Assembly: GCA_014925825.1 (NCBI GenBank)
Contig: JACGCK010000171.1
Coordinates: 1 to 64,000 of the forward strand
DNA length: 64,000 bases
Source: Pholiota molesta
Taxonomy: Eukaryota > Basidiomycota > Agaricomycetes > Agaricales > Strophariaceae
Direction: 5' to 3'
The notes beneath the pieces are model-generated. The model made no database searches and was not told where the DNA came from. It saw only the letters and a program-made list of their open reading frames with translations. Below are positions 44,841 to 55,355 of this stretch, one piece after another; position 1 is the stretch's first letter; every line of letters starts with the position of its first letter. The position numbers and the translations under genes are program-made.

Positions 44841-45180
44841 TCAATAGAGGGAGCTTTTTTGAAATGCAGGCGGCGAAGACTGATCTTGAAACAATGCTCG
44901 AATATTGTCAAGAACACAACTCAACTTGCACTCGTTTTGTTTCTTTAACTCGGAATCGATAATTTCTGTGTCCATTAATTGTAAGCCACTTCTCATAAAC
45001 ATCGTTCCTAAAAGCTTACTTATCTTCTCGTTGTATTCATTTATAATCCTTCTTGCAGCCAGACGCTGCCTCAATGCCCAAGTAGTGGTAAGCTCGGGAG
45101 CCAGCAACGCATCAATCATTGTCACGATCTGCCGCTTGAAGCAAGTCCACCAGGAGTCGGTCGGAGCAGGACAAGAGACG
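44841..45180 (-). pseudogene. Fragment of the unknown membrane-protein gene (third copy)
   Basis: The minus strand matches the segment from PAPTDSWWTCFKRQ to SSPPAFQK of the proteins at 39733 and 47809, then stops. The 5' exon part before PAPTD and the whole C-terminal half are missing. It is closer to the copy at 47809, sharing KLLGTMFMRSGLQ from the unspliced intron region. It lies in the centre of the inverted duplication. Confidence 0.8.
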
Positions 45181-46099
45181 CTGAGATAATATCTGAACAA
45201 GAAACTGTAAATATACGCGCGTAAAATCAACAGTTCGGTGCAGGTGAAACTGAACAGTTGAATAAATGCGTCCAAAAAAAAAAACACAAATATATGCGCA
45301 ACCAGGTCAAAGGTCAATATATGCGCGGTAAAAGACAAATTCCGCGAGAGAGTGAGAGAGAGAGAGAGAGAAATTTAAGTTCCGCAGAACGACTCGACGA
45401 GAAACTGGACTGGTGACTGGGAGCTGGTGAACGTTGAACTGGTAAGGCTGGTGAACTGGTGTGACTGGGAAGATACTGGTGTAGGAAACTCTGAACACGA
45501 CAAGAAAACGAAGACAGGCTTCAAAAATATGCGTAGTGTTTGGGTGAGTCTGTACACGTTGGTTGATGTCAAAAAAAAAGTGAAAGGAAACTCTACAGAG
45601 TGGAAAACACTGAGCAAGAGATCAAACAACTCACGAGCTCACGCGAAATGACAGGACCAACGCGTGTCTATTGAGGATATGTAAAAGAGATGGAAAAACA
45701 GAGGCGTCCTCTACGAGAGATGTGTGTGCATGTGTGTATGTGGAAGAGAGAGAGAGGGAGAAAGGGGCCGTACGCGAATGTAACGCGTCGGTGGAAGATC
45801 AGGTGACCGGTGATTACCGTCCTTCACAGTTCTTTAAGTTTTCCCGCGTCCAACTCCAAGCACATTTGCGTCTACCAATATACGTATAGCCAACGTACTT
45901 ACCAAGCTACAAAACGAGCTCTTCTCTTCTGATACCATTTCTTGCTGACTCTCGCACCAGGCGTATTCTCAAAGGACGTGGTTGAAGTTTGAACGGGTGA
46001 AAGAGCTGCGAGGATGCATGCATCACCGCTTTCTACTCAAATCTATATTATTATTCTACCTTGACGCCCATACTAATTGCGACTCTGTTTACAGCATGC
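45181..46099. other. Central region of the inverted duplication
   Basis: A GA-rich tract (about 45347-45372) and a short imperfect repeat of ACTGGTG/GACTGG (45404-45480) are visible. Another GA run lies at 45745-45765. No gene supported. Confidence 0.5.
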
Positions 46100-46312
46100 A
46101 ATGGGCACTCCCTCAGACCCCTGACAGCATTTCCCTTGCGGGCGGCATCTCCGTCTCTATTCGTCTCATCTCCGCGACCTCTGGAATCCTCATCCCACCA
46201 CTACCTCAACGTTCAACACCCGCTCGACACCGCAATCTTGCGCGACATAAAGTACACGCGGTCTCATGGTCCCATACTTCCTCGATAACAGAAAGCGGTA
46301 GAACGTCTTTGG
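46100..46312 (+). pseudogene. Alanine aminotransferase fragment
   Basis: The plus strand reads TPDSISLAGGI ... SATSGILIPPLPQ ... LARHKVHAV, which matches PDSIFLTGGA ... SSDTSGILIPIPQ ... LAQHKGHAI of the intact aminotransferase, in inverse orientation to it. In-frame losses and substitutions mark it as decayed, and nothing upstream or downstream of this part of exon 3 remains. Confidence 0.75.
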
Positions 46313-46429
46313 AGAGCTAGCATACCGCCCAACGCCAGCCTTGCGCAGTATCTAATTTATACAGACGCCCTCGTGCCAGGCTCAAGGCAGCCAGGATGTG
46401 CCACCTGTCATTAGACACTGCGTCGAGAC

Positions 46430-46775
46430 AGCCTAGTGTTTGCTTTTACGAGTCGTATATTGTTACTGGGCCTGCTCGACGAAACTTGGGACGAACGCTT
46501 CCTCGGACTGCTGGTGTGCTGCGTGCGTGGGAAAGAGGGCATGCACAGTGCACGACGCGTCTAAATTGGTACTTTGATGACTATGTGTCCTGCCTGTGTC
46601 CTGCCGTCTGCAGGTCCGGAAAGCAAAGGTACAGTCATCCGTACATGCTTGGTGTATCTGAGGTGATGCCTGGCGGGCGCTATTCGCAGAGGCGTCGTAG
46701 ATGCTCGGCTGTGTTCTGTGGTTCCGGGAGGGATCAAACATGACACGAAGGTTCGTGGACAAAGCGTGTCATGAC
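46430..46775. repeat. Inverted copy of spacer 41640-42040
   Basis: Lies between the aminotransferase fragment and the second membrane-protein gene, mirroring the order on the left arm. Confidence 0.65.
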
Positions 46776-47808
46776 GTGGAGAAGGCGTGAGATCTCGTGA
46801 GATGTCGTCTCAAGTCTGCGAGGGCAATGTTGGCATAGTCGAGGGGCCAATCGCATGAACAGTGCTTGTGAGGCCTTGCATGAGAACATTGGTGAGTACT
46901 CAAGTAGGTGCAGGCCTGAGGCAGACGCGGCTTCGTGGGAAAGCGTTTCTTACAACCTGGGCTGTACATATGACATCTGCCTGCAGAAGGTCATATTGCA
47001 GCCTGAGAAACTCCTTGCATTTTGTTAATTACACTCGCAGCGAGCGGCTATTATTTTAGGCACATTCATGAGATCATCATAGGAGCCTCCGTGCACTGCC
47101 AGATTTGTGCCAGATGGCAGCCAAAGGCAGCCGACCTAAAATTAGTCTCGAGGACCGAGTCAATGCCCTTCCAGTAAAATAAAACAGACTTGACAGACCT
47201 AACGATATAGTATAATACAACATCCCAACAACTACCTTATTTTCTATTTACCGAGGTCCACTGCGAGGTGGTGAGCACGTGAGTCCTATTAAGCGCCCGC
47301 GGCGCTTACTTGACGATGCTGGCGCCAACATTACCACAGGTACACACGGAAATTAAAAGCACAGGAGGCATTAGATCTGAAGAGCTAGCATACAATTCAA
47401 CATCAGGCTTGCGCAGTACTCAATTTAAACGGATGCCCTCGAGGCGATGTGCTACCTATTATTAGATAGCATGTCCGTATGCGAGCCATGTAATCCACAG
47501 TAAGATACACAGCACGATTGAAGATTCGTGTGTACAAGGTAATTAGAGGATACTATTATAGTCCCAGCAGATGGAATGATGATTAAGTAGCTATGGCCGT
47601 ACCCACGAGCAGCTTCTGAAGATCTAGGTTTTCCAAACATACCTTCGCGCCGAGTTTCAATCTCAACCAGCATAGCAAGTACCTGATGCGGTCGACCAGG
47701 CTATCGAGGGTTCTTTTATTTCAAGCGGAGCTGACACCTCTACATCCATCCATCCATCCATCCATCCATCCATCCATTGTGGAAGTATCTAGGAACCCCC
47801 TTCCCGCC
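46776..47808. other. Spacer upstream of membrane-protein paralogue 2
   Basis: Includes a second occurrence, at about 47385-47470, of the roughly 90-bp string at 46316-46410 (AGCTAGCATAC ... TTGCGCAGTA ... GCCCTCG). A microsatellite of CATC units lies at 47743-47777. No gene supported. Confidence 0.55.
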
Positions 47809-49356
47809 ATGCTTATTATCCTGCTACTGTTTGCCTTGACCCGCACTTTGAATGGCGCACCTTTGCGAGTGCCAGATAGGCATCCCGCTCTCGATATCCA
47901 CGACATCCAAGGCCACTTCGGTCAGCGCAGCGTGAACGACATCGTCATCAGCTGTTTCGCAACCCTCTACGCATGTACTTGGTCTGCAATTCATCCGAAT
48001 ATCCCTGCTCCGACCGACTCCTGGTGGACTTGCTTCAAGCGGCAGATCGTGACAATGATATATGCGCTGCTGGCTCCCGAGCTCATCACTACTTGGGCAT
48101 TGAGGCAGCGTCTGGCTGCGAGAAGGATTAGAAATGAATACAACAAGAAGATAAGTAAGCTTTTAGGCACGATGTTTATGAGAAGTGGCTTACAAGTAAT
48201 TGACGCAGAAATTATCGATTCCGAGTTAGAGCAACAAAACGAGTGCAAGTTGAGTTGTGTTCTTGACAATATTCGAGCATTGTTTCAAGATCAGTCTTCG
48301 CCGCCTGCATTTCAAAAAGGCCGCATCGAAAGATGGACTCTGACCCATGGATTCTTTCTTCAAATGGGAGGTTTCATGCTATGCGAAGATGGTCGACCAA
48401 TCCAGACACTCGCTGACGCTGCCAGTGGCAAGCGTGATCGACGTCCACCACTGGCAGATAGCGGAGGACCGACCACCCTTATGTGGAATATCGATAATGA
48501 TATGATAGATCCACCACGAATCACGGCAGAGGACATCAACGATCGGAGCAAGGGCGATGCGATTTCCAAAGCGTTTGTCATCCTGCAAACAACGTGGTTT
48601 ATTGCGCAGTGCCTCGCGCGATGGTCCAACCGGCTCGCCGTCACAGAACTGGAAGTGGTAACGTTAGCGTTCGCAACGCTTAACGGTATCACTTACGGTC
48701 TATGGTGGTACAAGCCTCAAAATGTCGGACGACCGGTGTTCCTCGAATCCAAAAAGCCACGAGCAAGCTATAGAGATTCAAGCTCAAGCTCAATGATCCC
48801 CAGACATGCCAAGGAGAGTCGGCTACGATTGCTTTTACGACAAGACATCAAAGACCTTGCGCCATCTGCACCCTGGATGCTCCTAGGGCGCATACCAAGG
48901 CGAATACTCCGTGCTTTAATCGCCCCAATGACCAGCTTGGTTGGCAATACACCATCTGCTGTGCGCGAATCAGATCTACGAGTGTCCATGTTTCATGCAG
49001 CATTTACCGACGCCGACGGTCAAACAATAGTCGCCTTCACCGCAATAGGAGCCCTCTTCGGGATCGTGCATCTGATACCGAGCTGGTTTCTTGACTATTC
49101 ATCGCGTCAAGAAATGTGGCTTTGGCGAGCTTCAGCGATTGTTGTAACCGCCCTTCCTATATTTGTGTCCGTCATGACGCGCCTTGCCACGCAAATTGAT
49201 GACTTTCAAATCTTCTTCCTTTTTATGTTCATTGCGGTCCCTTTCTACGTTTGTTCGCGTATCGCACTCCTTACGATTCCCCTTATTTCTCTCCATTCGC
49301 TTACTCCAACCGCCCTTCAGACTGTTGATTGGACTACATTTATTCCCCACTTATAG
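47809..49356 (+). CDS. Polytopic membrane protein of unknown function, paralogue 2
   Basis: Two exons: 47809-48154 and 48209-49356, by analogy with paralogue 1, whose first exon is also 346 nt. Product 497 residues. The 54-nt intron (GTAAGC ... CTTACA ... ACGCAG) has no in-frame stop and is a multiple of three, so retention would give a 515-residue variant. It has the same architecture as the protein at 39733-41255: N-terminal hydrophobic segment MLIILLLFALTRT, PAPTDSWWTCFKRQIVTMIY, GFFLQMGGFMLCEDG, several C-terminal membrane spans and ending TFIPHL. Start chosen at MLIILLL because it aligns with paralogue 1; an ATG 123 nt upstream would translate the CATC microsatellite. Confidence 0.86.
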   Translation: MLIILLLFALTRTLNGAPLRVPDRHPALDIHDIQGHFGQRSVNDIVISCFATLYACTWSAIHPNIPAPTDSWWTCFKRQIVTMIYALLAPELITTWALRQRLAARRIRNEYNKKISKLLGTMFMRSGLQVIDAEIIDSELEQQNECKLSCVLDNIRALFQDQSSPPAFQKGRIERWTLTHGFFLQMGGFMLCEDGRPIQTLADAASGKRDRRPPLADSGGPTTLMWNIDNDMIDPPRITAEDINDRSKGDAISKAFVILQTTWFIAQCLARWSNRLAVTELEVVTLAFATLNGITYGLWWYKPQNVGRPVFLESKKPRASYRDSSSSSMIPRHAKESRLRLLLRQDIKDLAPSAPWMLLGRIPRRILRALIAPMTSLVGNTPSAVRESDLRVSMFHAAFTDADGQTIVAFTAIGALFGIVHLIPSWFLDYSSRQEMWLWRASAIVVTALPIFVSVMTRLATQIDDFQIFFLFMFIAVPFYVCSRIALLTIPLISLHSLTPTALQTVDWTTFIPHL

Positions 49357-50320
49357 AGCAGGATGTATGTGAGCTGCCAGCAATGAATTAATCGGACTTC
49401 GGTTCGGATCTGCAAGGCTTTGTTCTTTCGCGGTTTCCACAACGCTCGCTCGTACTTCTGCGCGTTCGAAGACGCATCAAACACAGCCACGACAGACTAA
49501 ACCGAAGACACTCCAGCCTGGTATTGCCGACTTCGCGGACCAGGGCAGTTGAAAGTTGAAACGGTCTAGTCATTATGATGAACGGAGGCGCGAGTAAACA
49601 ATCTAGCTAATTTTAATCAACTTTTATATGCTTCGAGCTCGGAGCGTTCTACTTTGTGAGGTTGGCTAGTAGGATATCAATCGGTAACTTGTCATAACCT
49701 CATTATAACCTCACGAAATAACGGCTTTGTAAGAATAAGCAGATTGTAAGCATGCTCAATTGTTTTGGGGAAAATGAGTCAAGACTAATGAGGTGCGGAC
49801 TAAGGTCTGATCGAGAGCATGTTGTGTTGAATTCTTTGCTTCGTTTAATATATGCGTTCCAGGCCAAAGATACCTAGGAAAAACGAGATAAGAACAAACA
49901 AACGTATGGCGCATTCGGTGGCCGAATGAGTACTAATCAGTTGCTAATCACCTATGTACGGTTATCCAACTTACATGGCATTTTGCGAGTGAAAGATCCG
50001 AGAACAATGATATAGATCCATGTCATTTTTGTTGGCATTCAGCCGCACGTAGTCGTCACCCTCCGACGAATTTCTAAGATAGTTTGAGAATTACTAAGGC
50101 ACTACTCCGTTGCCGCCATGCGGTGATTTACCTCATTGAGAACTCTTCAAGTTCGAATCATGAGAGATGGAAAACCGATGATTGGTCTAGGCTCCAGATG
50201 AGCATCTCAGAATTAACAATGGCACGGACGTTCAAGCACAAGCAGCATCGCTTGAAGGGGCACAGTAAAAAAGATATATAAGGAGTCCAACGACACTGAT
50301 GCTAGCTCAGAATTCTGAAC
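49357..50320. promoter_or_regulatory. Intergenic region with TATA box of dehydrogenase gene at 50275
   Basis: TATATAAGGAGTCC begins at 50275, 46 bp before the start codon. This is the same 14-base core promoter string as in the tandem units. The rest shows no supported gene. Confidence 0.55.
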
Positions 50321-51440
50321 ATGACTACTACTCTAGAGAATAAAACCGTCGTCATCGTCGGCGGCTCGTCGGGGATTGGCTTCGCAGTAGCCCTTGCCTC
50401 CCTGCAATCGCTCGCGAGCCTCGTCGTCATCGCGTCCAGCAATACCGAGCGCGTCAGCAAAGCCGTCGAGCGCTTGCAGGCCCACAACCTTCCCGGCGCC
50501 GTTCGCGGAGAGGTCCTCGACGCGAAGGACGATGCTGCTATTAAAGAGTTCGTCGTTCGCCTTGGGGAGGTGGATCACATCGTGTGGACGAGCGGCGACA
50601 AATCGAAAGTTGGGCAGCTGCACTTCCCGAGGGTTGATCTGCAGCAGGCACGAGGTCCGTATAGTACCATGCCCATCTGAGCTGATATGTAATTAACTTA
50701 CCTCTGACCCTGCAGCTGCCTTCGATGTCCGGTTCTGGGGCCCTCTTGCGGTTGCACAGAACGCCAAGTTCCGACGCGGAGGATCCTTAATTATTACCAT
50801 GGGTGAAACATCATCGACTTTCGTATTCAGATATTAAATTGATAAAAATTCCTTTGCAAGGTCCCGCTTTGATAAAGCCTCAACCCACTATGGCTATTTT
50901 CGCAGCTGTAACTGGAAGCATTCAAGGAGTGGTCAGATCATTGGCGGTAGATCTGGCACCCCAGGGCATCCGCGTCAATGCTGTCAGTCCTGGAGGAGTA
51001 AGTACACTTTCTGAAGCGATTGAGAACATAATTAAATGCGTCTTGTGCTTATTTTACTAGGTTGATACGGAGGTACAGCTTGTTGTTTGTCCTCGTATTA
51101 TGACAGTTCTGATGAATATACTGTGTAGCTTTGGGATGATTTCCCTGCAGAGACCAAAGAGGTCTTCTTAAAAGGCTTCGAGGATCAGCTCCTTATCAAG
51201 CGCATTGCGGAGCCCCAGGAGGTGTGTCAACTTAACATCCTATAATATTATACCAGTTCTAACCTTCTGTTCAGATCGCGGAAGCGTATATTTTCTTGAT
51301 GAAGTGAGTCCGCCATTGAAATTTCTATCGATGCGTCACTCCAAAGAATGTCGCTAACATCCTGCTAATTTCAACTTTGTAGGTGTGGATATATTACTGG
51401 GCAGAGAATTGATGTCGACGGTGGTATTGCCCTTGCTTAG
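50321..51440 (+). CDS. Short-chain dehydrogenase/reductase, atypical active site
   Basis: Seven exons: 50321-50654, 50716-50802, 50861-50997, 51061-51072, 51129-51221, 51275-51303, 51383-51440. Product 249 residues, typical SDR size. Nucleotide-binding motif GGSSGIG (residues 14-20); later NAVSPGG and the C-terminal TGQRIDVDGGIALA typical of the fold. The expected catalytic Tyr-x-x-x-Lys is absent: that region reads KPQPTMAIFAAVTGSIQGVV. Some fungal secondary-metabolism SDRs also lack the motif, so it may still bind NAD(P) and act on an unknown substrate, or be catalytically altered. The fourth exon has only 12 nt. Confidence 0.85.
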
Positions 51441-52339
51441 GCTTGAAATATATCGGGGCGTTTGGGCGCGTAGAGATTGTAGGGGCGTGTCCCACAAATT
51501 TAAATTAGAAACTTGACCCCATGTCCACTGGTACTCGCAGCGTGCACGCATGAACATATTTCCTCTCTCGTTCGTCCACCTGATGCAACATGCTCTTGCC
51601 CACAATCGTATAAGTCGACGAGCTGCTTGACACGTTCTGACTAAGGATACTACAGTAGCAAGGCGTCAATTTCCTCAGAGCACACTATTGAAGCAATATC
51701 ACTCACACCACCTTCTCTAACGATGGCCATCCACATCAGCGAAAAAGCAGTTTTCATACGCATACGTAGGCTCGCCTAAATACAATGGATTTCAGCCCGA
51801 GTATAACTATGCGAAAACCGTGATAGAGACTTTTAACCATCTTGCAGTGTAGCTACACCTATTATACCCATTCTGATGGCCTCAGAAATGCTGTGTACCC
51901 ATACAAGGGTATTAGAATTATTTCATTACCATTACGGTGTTCATTACGAGGGTAGTTACAACTCCAATACAAATATTCCCAAAGTACTACAATCTTAGGA
52001 GATGAGAAATTGGATTATAATATTTTCTGGGATTACTACTACGATAGATATCTTCATATGCTATTTGGAAAGACTTTTATGGACTGTATTTTACACATTT
52101 CATCCAAATTTACAGTGTTGCATGGGATTGTACGGCTACAAGATAGAGAATACAATGGAATTCATTTGTAAAGTTCTCGCAAGCTTTCCAAGGACTTGTA
52201 ACCCTCAAATTCATTGCGTGGAATTCCAGCTCAACAAACCCTTGTAATAATCACAAAATAATCACTTGCATTCTAACAACATTCTAATGGATTCTATTAT
52301 AGAATTGCCTTGCAAACGTCAGAAGTGTTCCGAGCATTC
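51441..52339. other. Intergenic region
   Basis: AT-rich in the centre (51900-52080). No supported gene, intron set or RNA gene. Confidence 0.55.
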
Positions 52340-52364
52340 TAGGGTAATTTATGACATTACCCTA
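52340..52364. promoter_or_regulatory. Inverted repeat with ACCCTA-type box upstream of RRP9
   Basis: TAGGGTAAT, 7 bases, ATTACCCTA: a perfect 9-bp inverted repeat. ACCCTA-like telo-boxes are known in promoters of ribosomal-protein and ribosome-biogenesis genes of several fungi and plants, which suits the rRNA-processing gene that follows. Confidence 0.45.
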
Positions 52365-52573
52365 CGTTTGCGACCAGTGTATGGGATCTTAGCAGAACTT
52401 ATAGGATTCCTTCACCTAGTGTGGAAGGCGCTTTTTTGGCGACGCATGAAGAGCGCGTGCGCGAGCACGCGCGTTGGCGGCGTCCAATGCCGTCCATTCC
52501 AAGCACAACCAAACAACGCCTCCAAAAATTTGTAGCCTTTGTCGTCGTCGTCGTCGTCGTCGAGCAGACTGTC

Positions 52574-54699
52574 ATGCCCGATTCCTTTTTCTCCGCCCCA
52601 AAACAAAAGAAGCGCAAGCGCGCGGAGTCCACATCGCATGGGCCAAAGAAATTTCCCCGTAATGCGAAGCAGCACGGAAAACAGACGACTGGCGCGGCCC
52701 CAGCGGGCAAGGGGAAACGTGCACGCGATGAGGAGCTGAGCGACCAGACAGATGAAGACGGCGACGTTGACGATATGGACTTGCGCGCGGACGATGCTGT
52801 GGAGGACAGTGGTGAGGAAGACGAGAACGAGACGCCGGCTGAGAAACGCCTACGGCTGGCGCAGCTCTATCTCGAGAGCGTTAAAGTCGGACTGGGTGTG
52901 TGTTCATCGTATTCAAGCTTTGTATTCATCGTTGACTTGGGTAACAGCCGATGGAGAATTTGACGTAGCAGAGATCGACAAAGAGCTCATCTCTGCTCGA
53001 CTAAAACAAGATGTCCTCGAGCACTCGGGCAAAGTCCATCTTTTCATCGCTGACGCTGTACGTCTTTCCTCCTTTCCATTTCAAAAAAATCTTACTCTAC
53101 ACATAGTTCGACTTTTCACATCCCCCATCCACCATCCTTCATACCCGCGGACACCGCTTCTCTGTTACCAGTGCCGTCGCCTCCGAGTCCGGCGAAACCC
53201 TCTACACCGCCGGCAAAGAAGGGCACATTATCAAATGGAACCTCGCCACCGGCAAAAAAGAACATACCTTCTACAAAACCCGACCCCTTCTGATACCCAA
53301 GCAGCAACAACCTCAAAGGGGAAGGGCAAGGGCAAAAGCAAGTCGAATGCAACGGAGGACGTAAAAGGACACACGGACGAGGTGCTCGGGCTAGCACTCA
53401 GCGGCGACGGGAAGCTGCTCGCGAGCGCCGGCAGGGACAAGCGCCTTTGCGTCTGGGACGTGCAGACGAACGCGTGGGTCAAAACGTTCGCGGGCATCCT
53501 CGGCCACAAAGACGCCGTCTCCGGCGTCGCGTTCCGCAAGGGCACCGCGCAGCTCTACTCCGCGTCGCTCGACCGCACGCTCAAGGTGTACGACCTCTCG
53601 CCGGCCGTGATGGGCTACGTCGAGACGCTCTTCGGGCACCAGGACCATGTGCTCGCGCTCGACGCCCTGCGTGGCGAGACGTGCGTCAGCATCGGCGCAA
53701 GGGACAAGACGGTGCGCTATTGGAAGATCGTGGACGAGACGCAGCTCGTGTTCCGCGGTGGGGGCCGGAGTCGGGTGCGCGAGGTTCTGGAAGGCGGGTT
53801 GAAGGGGACGAGGAGGATGAGGAAGGAGAGGATGACGAGGGAGTGAATGCGGCGGGTAAGGCGAAGAGAGACAGGAAAGGGAAGGGTAAGGAGGAGAGGT
53901 TCGTAGAAGGAAGTCTTGAGTGCGTGGCGATGGTGGACGAGACGACATTTATCAGTGGGGAGATAGCGGGTGAGTTTTTCTTTTTCGTTCATCCTAAATT
54001 TGGAGAGACAAAGCAAGTTAACATGGACATTTGACAATTTTGTAGTTCGATATGCCTCTGGACGACGACCAAGAAAAAACCCATTTTCACACAGGCGCTC
54101 GCGCACGGACTGAACGAGGCACTATCCGAGTCGGAGGGCGTCATTCGTACCCCGCGCTGGATTACCTCCCTAGCGTGTCTACGGTATTCTGACTTGTTCG
54201 CGTCTGGTTAGTACTTTTCCACAGTTCTTAAACTCCATATCATATCTTCTAAACGCTCGAATGTCATTACTAATCCTCTCCCTCACTAGGTTCATGGGAA
54301 GGTGACGTGCGGATATGGAAGCTCGACGCCAAACTCAAATCCTTCAGCCTCATCGGCAAAGTCTCCGCACCCGGCGTCGTGAATTCCCTCCAGCTCCTCG
54401 CCCTCCCGCGCACTTTCCCCAGCACCATATCCTGGCCGCGCCCAGAAGGACAGCCCGGCGCGCCGATGAACGTCGACGTCGAGGACAGCGAAACGCCCGC
54501 GACGACAGAAACGACGGTGGAGACGGCGCGGCCGGCGAGGACGGGTCCGGAGATTGCGGTGCATCCGTTCGTACTCGTTGCGGGGCTGGGGCAGGAGCAC
54601 CGGCTTGGGCGGTGGCTGAGTGTGAAGGAGGGCGGGGCGCGGAATGGGGCGATGGTGGCGCTGTTTACCCCCAAATTGCGGACGGCGGGTGCGAGTTAG
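52574..54699 (+). CDS. RRP9: RRP9 / U3-55K WD40 protein, frame broken at homopolymers
   Basis: Exons 52574-52895, 52948-53057, 53107-53969, 54046-54206, 54290-54699. Component of the U3 snoRNP, needed for 18S pre-rRNA processing in the nucleolus. N-terminus MPDSFFSAPKQKKRKR is basic (nuclear targeting), then acidic, then WD40 repeats: HTDEVLGLALSGDGKLLASA, GHKDAVSGVAF, GHQDHVLALDALRGE, RYWKIVDETQLVFRGGG, PRWITSLACLRYSDLFASGS, and the family-typical end GQEHRLGRWLSVK. The frame changes three times: near 53275 (C run), near 53762 (G run) and at the acceptor at 54045, where AG-GTTCG would be expected. Each fits the loss of one base. Either the gene is decaying or, more likely, these are sequencing errors, because the protein is otherwise well conserved and essential in yeast. 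Confidence 0.85.
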
Positions 54700-55355
54700 T
54701 TGGAGATGGTTGTTTGTTTGTCCCTTTTTCGTATTGTGCATTGCGCATCGCTGCTCAATTTTTTTTACGCTGTAGCCATCATCGACATCTATTCATACCT
54801 ACCCCCAGCAAAGTCATCGCTATTTTTTTTCTATCGCGCAACGTTTCTTCTTCTTTTGATTGATTATTTGGCAATGACGGAAGGATCCTTCTACCATTTC
54901 TTTTCAACGCCTTGTCCGTGGTTAAGATTCGAAGAGTTACGGATGAGTAACAGCGCACAATTCGAATGTACTCCCTTTCCATTTCAACCGAAGATCGAAG
55001 ATCCGTGGTGAGACGGGCCAGAGGATCTACAGTATGCCGGTATGCTCCTTTTTCGATCAATCGCACTGGCTTACGGGGAGGATTAAGGGAGGATGGAAGG
55101 GAGGCTGACACCCTCCTATGTATCGCGATCGAGGCTGGCCGTCTCCCGCACTCATATAACACAGTAGGCCCGCTATCATGGCCCTCATCCCTCGATTCGT
55201 CAGAGTCAAGCGCTTAAACGCCCATCCATACCCGTTCAGCATACCGTCCGTTTCGCCCGCCCAACATACCAACCTTTGGCCATACCCTACATCCCTAAAA
55301 GCTCCTACCGCAGCACACCCATATATCACATTTTATATAAATCACAACTCATTTC
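54700..55355. other. Intergenic region
   Basis: RRP9 3' flank with T-rich tracts, then the upstream region of the next gene. A TATATAA at 55334-55340 lies only about 20 bp before the first candidate ATG. Confidence 0.5.
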
